From positions 1 to 24,913 of the forward strand of contig JAEFDA010000090.1 in assembly GCA_016126025.1 (NCBI GenBank): a stretch of DNA of 24,913 bases. The letters are read 5' to 3'. The notes beneath the pieces were generated by a model, which saw only the letters and a list, made by a program, of their open reading frames with translations, was not told the origin of the DNA and made no database searches. The DNA is from Nitrososphaerota archaeon (GTDB lineage Archaea > Thermoproteota > Nitrososphaeria > Nitrososphaerales > Nitrosopumilaceae). Shown here piece after piece: positions 7,327 to 14,229 of the stretch (position 1 is the stretch's first letter; every line of letters starts with the position of its first letter). The position numbers were made by a program, and so were the translations under genes.

Positions 7327-8559
7327 GTGGGCAAGATCAAGGATCCCTCCCTGGCGGGGGCGGGCAGGCTCTCGCACGGGTGGGCCCGGCAGCACATGCA
7401 GATACTGGACAGGACCATATCCCGGCTGCGCGACTCACAACCGCTGGACGGCGTCACGGTGGCCTGCTGCCTCCACATAACCAAGGAGACGTCCGTCCTG
7501 CTGATGGGCCTCAAGGAGCTGGGGGCCACGGTGGCCTGCTGCCCGGGAAACCCGCTGACCACCCAAGACGAGGTGGCCGCGTTCTTGGACTCGGAGGGCA
7601 TCAACGTGTACGCATGGAACGGCCAGAGCCCCCAGGAGTACGACTGGTGCATAGACCAGGCCCTCTCGCACAGCCCCTCCATCTTGGTCGACGACGGCGC
7701 CGACATGAACGTAAAGGCCCACTTTGACCAAAAACACTCCCGCATACCCGTGATGGGGGCCACCGAGGAGACCACCGCGGGGGTCACCCGCATACGGGCC
7801 GTCGAGAAGAAGGGCCTGCTGCAGTACCCCGTAATACTGGTCAACGAGGCCTACACGAAGCACCTCTTCGACAACAGGTACGGCACCGGCCAGAGTACCA
7901 TAGATGCCCTGCTCCGCTCCATGAACCTGCTGATGGCCGCCAAGACGGTGGTGGTGGCCGGATACGGCTGGGTGGGCAAGGGCGTGGCTGCCCGGTGCAC
8001 CGGCATGAACGCCAACGTCATAGTGACCGAGGTGGACCCCGTGAGGGCCCTCGAGGCGCGCATGGACGGACACGTGGTCATGCCCATGTCCAAGGCCGCG
8101 CCGCTGGGCGACATATTCATCACGGCTACGGGCATGACCGACGTGATACGCCAGGACCACATGGACGCGATGCGGGACGGCGCCATACTGGGAAATGTGG
8201 GCCACTTCGATGTGGAGATCGACACCAACTCTCTCCTGGCCAGAAAGCGGGGCCAGGTCCGGCCGGGGCTGGACGAGTGCGTGCTGGCCAACGGCAACCG
8301 CCTATACCTCATAGGCGAGGGGCGCCTGGCCAACCTGGCGGCCGCCGAGGGGCATCCGCCGGAGGTCATGGCCCAGTCCTTCTCCAACCAGCTGCTCTCG
8401 GTGCTGCACATACTGGAGCACCACAGCACCATGCCAAAGGCCCTCATGAACGTGCCCGAGTCCATAGACCGGCAGGTGGCCTCCGACGCGCTGGCCGCCA
8501 TGGGAATCGAGATAGACCGGCTCAACGCCAAGCAAGAGGCCTACGCGGACAGCTGGTAA
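7327..8559 (+). CDS. ahcY: S-adenosylhomocysteine hydrolase
   Basis: Hydrolyses S-adenosylhomocysteine to adenosine and homocysteine, which relieves product inhibition of methyltransferases; NAD-dependent and cytosolic. Diagnostic segments are CLHITKETSVLLMGLKELG, the NPLTTQDEVAAFL loop, YDWCIDQ, DDGADMN, EETTAGVTRI, and the Rossmann NAD site VVAGYGWVGKGVA followed by VTEVDP. Length from GTG 7327 is 410 residues, normal for archaeal enzymes. The frame also opens at ATG 7282, adding 15 residues (HKSRIFNTLLRAHA). I prefer 7327 because a TATA box lies exactly 26 nt before it and because MGKIKDPSLAGAGRLSHGWA resembles the expected family N-terminus. It forms a single-gene unit. Confidence 0.95.
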   Translation: MGKIKDPSLAGAGRLSHGWARQHMQILDRTISRLRDSQPLDGVTVACCLHITKETSVLLMGLKELGATVACCPGNPLTTQDEVAAFLDSEGINVYAWNGQSPQEYDWCIDQALSHSPSILVDDGADMNVKAHFDQKHSRIPVMGATEETTAGVTRIRAVEKKGLLQYPVILVNEAYTKHLFDNRYGTGQSTIDALLRSMNLLMAAKTVVVAGYGWVGKGVAARCTGMNANVIVTEVDPVRALEARMDGHVVMPMSKAAPLGDIFITATGMTDVIRQDHMDAMRDGAILGNVGHFDVEIDTNSLLARKRGQVRPGLDECVLANGNRLYLIGEGRLANLAAAEGHPPEVMAQSFSNQLLSVLHILEHHSTMPKALMNVPESIDRQVASDALAAMGIEIDRLNAKQEAYADSW

Positions 8560-8887
8560 TACTCCAGGATGGTCCGCGGGCCCGGACTGCAGATTTGGGG
8601 GCGTATGGCCTCCCGGCCACCGACTCGGACCGAGTATCGGGCGGCACCGGGCGGGCGGCATCCGCCATACACCGCAACGGCCGGTCCCCAATAGGTTGTC
8701 AATCTCCGCCGTAGCGGACCGTCCCGCAGAAGGCTGCGACTTGCCCGGTCCCGCATGGCGCCTACACGCCCAGGCATACGGCTGCTGCCACCCCCAGGCA
8801 TGCCGCGGGGCCCCGGCCATCCGGCCGTCGGCCGCCCCACGTCCCCGCTGCACAAAGAATAAATTGTGAGCACGCCAAATGTCTGGC
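8560..8887. other. Intergenic, only a TATA box recognised
   Basis: About 330 bp of GC-rich sequence between ahcY and the HTH regulator. A TATA-like GAATAAAT at 8857-8864 is in leaderless register with GTG 8888. I see no other gene, RNA or repeat. Confidence 0.5.
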
Positions 8888-9304
8888 GTGCTTCTTCCTG
8901 CCGAGATAGAGTCAAAGACGCTCATACCCGCCATCCGCGCCATACTGGCCAAGAAGCTGACCGCCGACCACGGCATAAGGGAGGACAAGATATCAAAGAT
9001 GCTGGGCGTGACCCAGGCGGCCGTCAGCAACTACATCCGGGGGACCCGGGGCGACCCGGCGCTCATAGAAAAGCTGCTCCAGGAGAAGAACGTGGCCAAG
9101 ATGATCGAGGATCTCAGCGCCGACTTGGCCTCGGACAGGGCGTACACCCCCTCCAGCCTCTCAAAGTTCATCAGCCTGTGCAACTACGTAAAGTCCAGCC
9201 TGCTGATATGCGAGATACACCACCACATGGAATCGGGCATAGACGAGCGCGTGTGCAAGGAGTGTGAGAACATGCTCCTCAAGGGGCCTGGCGCCGCATA
9301 TTAG
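8888..9304 (+). CDS. Predicted HTH transcriptional regulator (COG2522-like)
   Basis: DNA-binding protein of 138 residues. A Cro/XRE-like helix-turn-helix is at about residues 34-52 (KISKMLGVTQAAVSNYIRG), with a long preceding helix PAIRAILAKKLT. A C-terminal segment CEIHHHMESGIDERVCKEC (about residues 98-116) contains three cysteines and clustered histidines, which suggests a metal site. This architecture matches the archaeal COG2522 regulators, some of which carry a ThiN domain; none is present here. The longest frame begins at ATG 8879. GTG 8888 is preferred because it lies 27 nt after the TATA box and because MLLPAEI is the usual family start. Its target is unknown. Convergent with the Alba gene, whose stop is 8 nt away. 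Confidence 0.8.
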   Translation: MLLPAEIESKTLIPAIRAILAKKLTADHGIREDKISKMLGVTQAAVSNYIRGTRGDPALIEKLLQEKNVAKMIEDLSADLASDRAYTPSSLSKFISLCNYVKSSLLICEIHHHMESGIDERVCKECENMLLKGPGAAY

Positions 9305-9312
9305 ATTCGCGC

Positions 9313-9597
9313 TCAGACCTTTGTCATTATTATCTCGATGGTGGAGGCCATGCTGCCGTCCGGCTTCATGTCCCCGTCCAGCAGTATCTTGTATACCCGC
9401 GAGTTCTGCCGCATCATCTTCTCGGTCAGGATGTTGGCCACGACCACCGCCCGGGGAATATTGTCCTCCCTGGCCCGCAGGGAGAGCAGGCCCTTGTCCC
9501 CCAAGGTGGACATCGCCTCTATGACCATGGTCATCACCGGAGCTCTGCCCACCACCATTATTTGGTCCCGGGGTATACCAGCGCTGGTCTTCGACAC
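9313..9597 (-). CDS. albA: Alba-family DNA/RNA-binding chromatin protein
   Basis: Small dimeric archaeal nucleic-acid-binding protein that coats DNA and also binds RNA. The pattern DQIMVVGRAPVMTMV, then LLSLRAREDNIPRAVVVAN, then ASTIEIIMTK matches the Alba fold: strand-helix, a basic loop strand, and the final strand. Length is 94 residues from GTG 9597. ATG 9606 adds three residues, but the minus-strand TATA box (9621-9628) is 27 nt before the GTG and only 18 nt before the ATG. The lysine pair of the crenarchaeal GKKPVMNY motif (the acetylation-regulated Lys16 site in Sulfolobus) is replaced by Arg-Ala here, so that form of regulation is unlikely. Alba family is confident; whether it is the major chromatin protein is not. 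Confidence 0.85.
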   Translation of the reverse strand: MSKTSAGIPRDQIMVVGRAPVMTMVIEAMSTLGDKGLLSLRAREDNIPRAVVVANILTEKMMRQNSRVYKILLDGDMKPDGSMASTIEIIMTKV

Positions 9598-9620
9598 TGC
9601 ACGCATCCGCCGCCGTCCGC

Positions 9621-9628
9621 TATTAATT
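9621..9628 (-). promoter_or_regulatory. TATA box of the Alba gene
   Basis: AATTAATA on the minus strand, centred 27.5 nt before GTG 9597. Confidence 0.5.
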
Positions 9629-9747
9629 CCTGTCGGGTTGCGCAGGGGTACATCCTCAGATCCGCCCCCAAACAGGCACGAACCACCGCAACATGACCAT
9701 ATCCTGGACGTAAAAATCCAGACCCGAGGATGCGCCGCGCAGTGTCA

Positions 9748-9856
9748 CGCGTAGGCTCAGTACAGGCGCCAGCCGTCTTTTATTGGCCTGGCAGGGTCCG
9801 CGTGGTCTGCCGTATCATGTGGCCGGATCATGGTCGATACGTCCACAAAAACCGCC
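9748..9856 (-). repeat. Dispersed intergenic element, copy A
   Basis: Lies in the 364-bp gene-free stretch 9598-9961. Read on the minus strand it starts GGCGGTTTTTGTGGACG (9856 down). It continues through GATCCGGCCACATG (from 9829 down), GCGGACC, a hairpin CCA-g-GCC/GGC-TGG with an A-rich loop (9769-9791), and ends GAGCCTACGCG near 9748. It aligns with copies B, C and D. Over the first 32 nt it differs from copy D at 8 positions, all transitions. The rest of the gap holds nothing else I recognise. Confidence 0.75.
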
Positions 9857-9961
9857 AGCCCGCTGCCACCCCCTACTCGGGCATTCTCCGGCGCCACCCA
9901 ACCTAAACGCGCACCTGCACAGGAGAAAGCCCAGAATCAGGCATCCGCCGAGCGCCGCCGG

Positions 9962-10417
9962 TCAGGCAAAGTGGCTTATGGGTATGTTCTGAAAGTCCCC
10001 GTTGGGAAGGGCGCGTCGTATGACTATGGGGATGACCCGCCTCTCCAGCTCCTCCATGGCTATGACCAAGGACGTCTTGGTGCCCGCCGGTATCTCCACA
10101 AACGGCGGGGCGCCCATAGAGAGCTGCAGTGCCCTGGCCCCCATTATCCTAGCCTTTTCGAACCGGGTCAGGGTTGGTGGCCCTATGAGCACACTGCCGT
10201 CTTCGGAGACTATCTCCACGGGATCGTGCTTCTCGCTGCGCTCGACTACCTCCCGTGTCTCCATGGCCCTGACGCGCTCCTCTATCTCTTCGCGCTGCTC
10301 GTCGGTCAGGTCGTCCTTCTCCATCATCTTTCTGAACAGGTCCACCGCCTTGCCCAGGGCCTGATCCCTCTCCAGATCCTCGACGCTGCTTATGGTCGGT
10401 TCCGGAATATTCGACAA
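9962..10417 (-). CDS. rpoK: DNA-directed RNA polymerase subunit K (Rpb6)
   Basis: Core archaeal RNA polymerase subunit that braces the clamp. The C-terminal half is the Rpb6/omega-type domain: LTRFEKARIMGARALQLSMG, then APPFVEI, then MEELERRVIPIVIRR and the end LPNGDFQNIPI. An N-terminal extension of about 80 residues is acidic and helical (DLTDEQREEIEERVRAME), unlike the 55-60 residue minimal archaeal RpoK. The start is TTG 10417, in register with a TATA box at 10441-10448 (centre about 27 nt upstream). No ATG or GTG is suitable. It is a single-gene unit with its stop at 9962. Confidence 0.93.
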   Translation of the reverse strand: MSNIPEPTISSVEDLERDQALGKAVDLFRKMMEKDDLTDEQREEIEERVRAMETREVVERSEKHDPVEIVSEDGSVLIGPPTLTRFEKARIMGARALQLSMGAPPFVEIPAGTKTSLVIAMEELERRVIPIVIRRALPNGDFQNIPISHFA

Positions 10418-10440
10418 GTAAGCGGCCGTCTCATAATCGT

Positions 10441-10448
10441 TTTATAAT
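10441..10448 (-). promoter_or_regulatory. TATA box of rpoK
   Basis: ATTATAAA on the minus strand, centred 27 nt before TTG 10417. It fixes this unusual start. Confidence 0.65.
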
Positions 10449-11174
10449 TGTTGACGTTTGGCGCCTAGAATCCGTCGCTTGGAAAGTATCGCCAGCGGCG
10501 CTCCGGACTGCCCGCACACGGACGGCCCGGGTTGAAATTCAAGCCACGTGTCGTGTCGGGCCATTTTTTGAGTCCCAGCCCACATGGATTAGACAAACCA
10601 CCAGATGCAGTGTTTCTTTTCATTTAGAAATAAGAGCAGAAAAATTGTCAGATTATGTGTCCGGCACCGGAGGCAGCCGCCGGGTGTCTTGGAACGGGCC
10701 ATGGGGCGCATCCCTCGCAACGCCGGCAGCGGACACCACGGGCGCTGCCGCACTGACGGATGCCTTCGCGGATCTGGTTTGATGGTCGGCTCGCTGCAGG
10801 GCCCCCACACAGACATTGCGGGGTTGCCGAACGTGGCTACAGGATGCGGGTGCGGCCGGGTGCAGAATAGCCTCCAGGTATGAACCGCAATGAGGCCTGG
10901 GACCGGCTGGGAAAAGCCCGGTGTGTAACTACATATCCCGATGCCGACGCACGGCGATTCTCGGCAAGCGCAGAATTACCCTTCGGTGCAGACGAACCCT
11001 GCTCCTGTCCATACAGCAAGATTCCCAAACCTCTGAGAACGCACGCGCGTACCCGCGGCCGGACGGTGCCGCCAAGGGTTTTGCCATATTCAACTAGACA
11101 GTCTCCGTGGATCCCCCTCCAGCATACACAAGACGGCTATCGGATTGGAGAGATGGTACCGGCGCGGCCTCTTC
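10449..11174. other. Gene-poor intergenic region, no gene recognised
   Basis: About 725 bp. The open frames here have no family similarity, odd composition and no promoter in register. An AT-rich patch (about 10595-10665) stands out from GC-rich surroundings but contains no RNA I can identify. Confidence 0.45.
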
Positions 11175-11384
11175 CTAGTCCCACTCGTCCAGCGTACCGC
11201 CCGCCTGAGTGGCCGCGCTTCCCGCATAGTCCCCCAGTATATCCGAGTAAGTAGCGTCATTGTGTGCCACATACCTAACATACTCACCGTACGACATCTC
11301 AAGATCGCACTCGGAGCACGTGACCAGAGAAAAGTCCGGGGAGAGATCGGCTGTCTCCTTGCACCGCGGACACTTTATCTTCAT
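11175..11384 (-). CDS. Small zinc-ribbon protein, function unknown
   Basis: The 69-residue product has a CxxC-x14-CxxC zinc ribbon: C5 and C8 (KCPRC), C23 and C26 (TCSEC). An acidic, Gly/Ala-rich tail ends in TLDEWD. ATG 11384 lies 28 nt after a minus-strand TATA-like box (CATAATAG, 11409-11416), giving a leaderless transcript. It stands alone in a gene-poor stretch. Small proteins of this form in archaea are often nucleic-acid or transcription accessory factors, but nothing here shows a specific role. Confidence 0.75.
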   Translation of the reverse strand: MKIKCPRCKETADLSPDFSLVTCSECDLEMSYGEYVRYVAHNDATYSDILGDYAGSAATQAGGTLDEWD

Positions 11385-11416
11385 TGTAACTACTAGTGCC
11401 CGCCTACTCTATTATG

Positions 11417-12320
11417 GGTTGTCCAGCCGGTCCGCGTGCCTGTAGCCCAGGACACCGCCCGAATGTGCACGGGGGTATGGCCTCACCGCGAAGTCACTGG
11501 TTCTTGGGGGGATACACAAGCACCAAGTCAGGTACCGGCGCCGGTGGAAGAATGGAGACGGTGTGACCGCACGTGCAACTAGACCGTCTCGCACCCTAGA
11601 GAACCCCGGTTGATCTAACAAACGCGTCGAATCTGTGTATTGCATCCGAGAATATCCTTCGGCCGGTTTGCCAGTAGTGCAGTACCAGACGGCGCCGGTT
11701 TGCGTGCCGGATCTGCATTCCATGACGACGGCGCCCTCCCGACGTCCCCCCCTCAACTTCTGGGCACCGACTGCTGGATGTCCAGTCCAGTTTAGGTTGT
11801 GCAGGACGCCCTAGGCACGCGCCAAGATTAGAAATCAGGCGGCTCCGCCCGGCCGATCGTGACCCTTCAGCGGGTCCCGAATCTCACAACCAGGACGGCG
11901 GGGTCGGCCACTTCGCAGACGGTGCCTCGGGTGCGACCGTATCCTTCCATCCTGCTCTCGTGCCCACCCCACGGCGCGGAGTATTCTGGCCCTCCTGACG
12001 GTACTCGATGTGGAGGCATACTATGGAGGGACCTGCCTTGGGGCTTCCGGGTTGGCGCCGGATCCCCCCGCCCGTTCCCGGCGGGGTAGAGCAGGCCAAC
12101 CCCGGGGCGGTCTGGCTCACGAAGGCATATGCCGTGTCGCCGCAGTGGCACAGACGATTGCGCGCAGGGGCCCCCATGCCCCGAGAGGCCACGCACCGTC
12201 GGCTCCCACGCAAGATCATGATCCGACCACTCTTGGGATATCGATATACTGCGGCACGGAATGGGTGTCCCCGCTGGCCTGCATATCCAGAATTTTTTGC
12301 GTGGCAGGCCAACTACGATC
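11417..12320. other. Gene-poor intergenic region, nothing recognised
   Basis: About 900 bp of GC-rich sequence with only arginine- or proline-rich open frames typical of noncoding GC-rich DNA. No tRNA, rRNA or repeat was found. Confidence 0.45.
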
Positions 12321-12324
12321 TCTT

Positions 12325-12340
12325 TTATTATTTATTATCT
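12325..12340 (+). promoter_or_regulatory. Strong AT-rich promoter-like site
   Basis: Sixteen bases made almost only of A and T, containing TATTATTTATTATC, in otherwise GC-rich DNA. Its centre is about 30 nt before GTG 12364. It could drive the broken small ORF below or an unrecognised RNA. Confidence 0.4.
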
Positions 12341-12363
12341 ATGTAACTCCCCGCCACTAGCCC

Positions 12364-12474
12364 GTGTTGAAGAAATGCAGTTGCTGCGGATTAAATCGGG
12401 CGCAAAATTCAAAAAACACGACGTCGACAAAACTAAAATCAAATTCAAGTGTGGAGCGTCACGCAGAATGCTGA
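12364..12474 (+). pseudogene. Candidate broken zinc-ribbon mini-gene
   Basis: From GTG 12364 the frame encodes 36 residues starting MLKKCSCCG, then turns into low-complexity Asn/Ser/Thr sequence and stops. The overlapping frame reads SGAKFKKHDVDKTKIKFKC over 12396-12452, which looks like the second half of a small zinc-binding protein. A one-base shift near 12390 would join them into a C-x-CC ... KFKC protein. The AT-rich promoter-like site upstream supports a once real gene. Evidence is composition and motif only. Confidence 0.3.
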
Positions 12475-12979
12475 TCTTGTGGTCCATACTGTCAATCCAT
12501 CCTTGGTCGTGGCGCGTGCATGGCTATTTGCAAAAATCGGATAAAACCGAAACATGCCTGCACCCCGTAGCCATGCGGCGGTCCAGGGCATTGCCCAGGT
12601 TTCTATGCATGTGGCGCATCGCCTTCCCCCACCTACTATCGCGCCGGTATTTTATGCATCCTAGCGCCGCACCGGCCAAGATCCCGCTCCATGCGTAATG
12701 CGGCGCCAGGCATCCGGATGCCAGCAGCATCCGTTTTGATATGGCATCCCATGGCGCACTGGCAGGAGGCGCGCCGAAACCGCCGGGCAAACCACACATC
12801 CTGGCGGGCCGGTCCACAGCCCATCCACGGATACTAGATGCTCCTCGCCACACCTCCAGCCGCTACGGCCAGGGTGGGAGCCGTTGCCCGGGCCGGCATC
12901 CACACCCGCATGGTACGGTTCCGCCAGGCGAAATGTGGATCACCTTCCGGACAGCGTGGGCGGCCTGCATGCGCAAAGG
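12475..12979. other. Intergenic, nothing recognised
   Basis: About 500 bp with no supported gene. A long plus-strand frame (12741-13673) runs antisense and out of frame across two real genes and is a composition artefact. Confidence 0.45.
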
Positions 12980-12987
12980 GATAAATT
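12980..12987 (+). promoter_or_regulatory. TATA box of the YggX-like gene
   Basis: GATAAATT centred 25.5 nt before ATG 13009. Confidence 0.55.
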
Positions 12988-13008
12988 CACTGCCACAAAA
13001 GACCGACT

Positions 13009-13275
13009 ATGAGCACCTGCACCAAATGCAAGAACGACATACCCCAGGCCGAGTCCCTGGATCCGTTTGCCGCCCGGTATCCCTGCTGCAACAAGTGCTG
13101 GAGCGAATGGAAGGAGTACCGCGTGATGGTCATAAACGAGATGCGGCTGGATATGTCCATGCCGGACCACCGCAAGGTGCTCAAGAAGCACGAAAAGATG
13201 TTCGCCGGCGTCATGGCGCCCGACGGCGGCATGGTCGACTACGCCAACGAGGACAACCGCAATCCCGACGCCTAG
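13009..13275 (+). CDS. Zinc-finger protein with YggX-like (Fe-trafficking) domain
   Basis: 88 residues. The N-terminal third carries a zinc site, C4 and C7 (CTKC) with C27 and C30 (CCNKC). It is followed by WSEWKEYRVMVINEMRLDMS and PDHRKVLKKHEKMF, which resembles the bacterial YggX core (W-x2-W..., LINE...L..M...HR..L...M..F). YggX-family proteins are linked to iron traffic and protection of Fe-S enzymes from oxidants. The CxxC pairs are absent from classical YggX, so a redox or metal role is an inference. ATG 13009 is in leaderless register with a TATA box. Its TAG stop and that of the next, convergent gene share the palindrome CTAG (13272-13275). Confidence 0.75.
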   Translation: MSTCTKCKNDIPQAESLDPFAARYPCCNKCWSEWKEYRVMVINEMRLDMSMPDHRKVLKKHEKMFAGVMAPDGGMVDYANEDNRNPDA

Positions 13276-13751
13276 ATGCCCAGCATATACTTGGCCGCAT
13301 CCGGAGTCATCAGCAGTATGCGCCTTCTGGACTCGGGATCCATTCCGATCAGAATCCGGCGCGTCGACGAGGACAGCGCCTCCCGGCCTGCCGGCTCCAT
13401 GCGCGCAAAGACGGCCACCAAGCCATCCATGTGCAGGGCAGCCACCCGGTTAGGCACCGCCGCGATACCCCGAGCGTACGCCCCCAGCAGAGCCCCCCTC
13501 TCCGCCTCGTCCATCCCGGCCAGAACGTCAAGCCACGTCCCAAAGAGCTTGGCGAACGTCGGAAACGGTATCTCCGGGCTGGCCTCCAAAGCATTACCGA
13601 CGATCTCATCCTGCTCGTCGGCTGGCAGCGCAGGAAATTCGGACATACGCCTCCTGAGGATGGGCTTTCGTAGAAAGTCCGGAAGCCCCGCCAGTGTAGA
13701 TATAATGTTGCCCGCATAGTTGTCCGCTCCGCCGTAACCGCTCAACCACAC
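13272..13751 (-). CDS. Conserved-looking helical protein, function unknown
   Basis: I do not recognise the family. The product is mostly helical and rich in Ala/Leu/Arg with many Met, with regular segments such as LPDFLRKPILRRRMSEFPA, FAKLFGTWLDVLAGMDEAE and DPESRRRILLMTPDAAKYM. There are no Cys pairs, signal peptide or membrane spans. The longest frame starts at GTG 13766 (164 residues), but a TATA box (13769-13778) would then lie only about 8 nt upstream. GTG 13751 (159 residues) is about 23 nt after the box and is preferred. It is convergent with the YggX-like gene, overlapping 4 nt. Element copy B lies directly upstream of its promoter. Confidence 0.6.
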   Translation of the reverse strand: MWLSGYGGADNYAGNIISTLAGLPDFLRKPILRRRMSEFPALPADEQDEIVGNALEASPEIPFPTFAKLFGTWLDVLAGMDEAERGALLGAYARGIAAVPNRVAALHMDGLVAVFARMEPAGREALSSSTRRILIGMDPESRRRILLMTPDAAKYMLGI

Positions 13752-13797
13752 CCCTTCTGTGCCCACGATAATAAATCAATCCTGTACAGGTCCGTAT

Positions 13798-13910
13798 GCG
13801 TTCAGGTTTGGTGCGAGCATCTTACGAATTTTACTGGCTTGTTTAGTATGATCCACACGGTTTGGCATACCATGTGGCCAGATCATACCTGTTATGCTCC
13901 AAAAGCTGCC
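13798..13910 (-). repeat. Dispersed intergenic element, copy B
   Basis: Lies in the 450-bp gene-free stretch between two divergent genes. On the minus strand it runs GGCAGCTTTTGGAGC (13910 down), GATCTGGCCACATGG (13884 down), TGGATCATACTAAACAAGCC (13856 down), AAAATTCG, CTCGCACC and ends CCTGAACGC at 13798. It aligns to copy D over 113 bp with a few single-base indels. The first hairpin stem is GCTT/GAGC instead of GTCT/AGAC, a paired change. Confidence 0.75.
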
Positions 13911-14199
13911 AGATCAATACCACAAAACCCCATCTTGCATATGTTCTGGCGTCACACCGAGCCTAAGCGCGTACGCGGGTCCGGACACCGTACGCCGCCG
14001 CGCCGTCGGCGAACGGCGGAAGCGGCGCCAGATGCCAGAGGCGGGCCCGCCCCGTCTGCGTCTTTTGTACAACGGCCCCTGCCATATTGCGGCGCAGCCG
14101 AAGTATATGGTACGGATGCCAGGATATGGATCTCTTTTGGTCCAGCCGTGCAGGCGGGAACCAAAACCGTCCTATATGATCTTAAATCCAGTCGAATTG
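13911..14199. other. Intergenic, nothing recognised
   Basis: Region between element copy B and the promoter of the binding-protein gene. An open frame from 13894 runs through in frame with that gene but precedes its signal peptide and its TATA box, so I treat it as untranslated. Confidence 0.45.
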
Positions 14200-14207
14200 T
14201 TTTTAAA
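14200..14207 (+). promoter_or_regulatory. TATA box of the oligopeptide-binding protein gene
   Basis: TTTTTAAA centred 26.5 nt before ATG 14230, which encodes the first residue of a clear signal peptide. Confidence 0.65.
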
Positions 14208-14229
14208 ACACAAAACGTCATGCGGGCAC

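Noticed and set aside
10605..10883. Open frame starting in an AT-rich patch (MQCFFSFRNKSRKIV)
   Set aside because: No TATA box in register and the sequence becomes Gly/Arg-rich without any motif.
11908..11945. CTTCGCAGACGGTGCC, similar to the start of element copy D
   Set aside because: The similarity stops after about 16 bases and the later blocks (GATCYGGCC, CCTAAACGC) are absent.
12741..13673. 310-codon plus-strand open frame
   Set aside because: It crosses the YggX-like gene in another frame and runs antisense to the next gene; no motif supports it.
13894..14229. N-terminal extension of the oligopeptide-binding protein frame
   Set aside because: A signal peptide begins at 14230 and a TATA box lies at 14200-14207, inside the extension.
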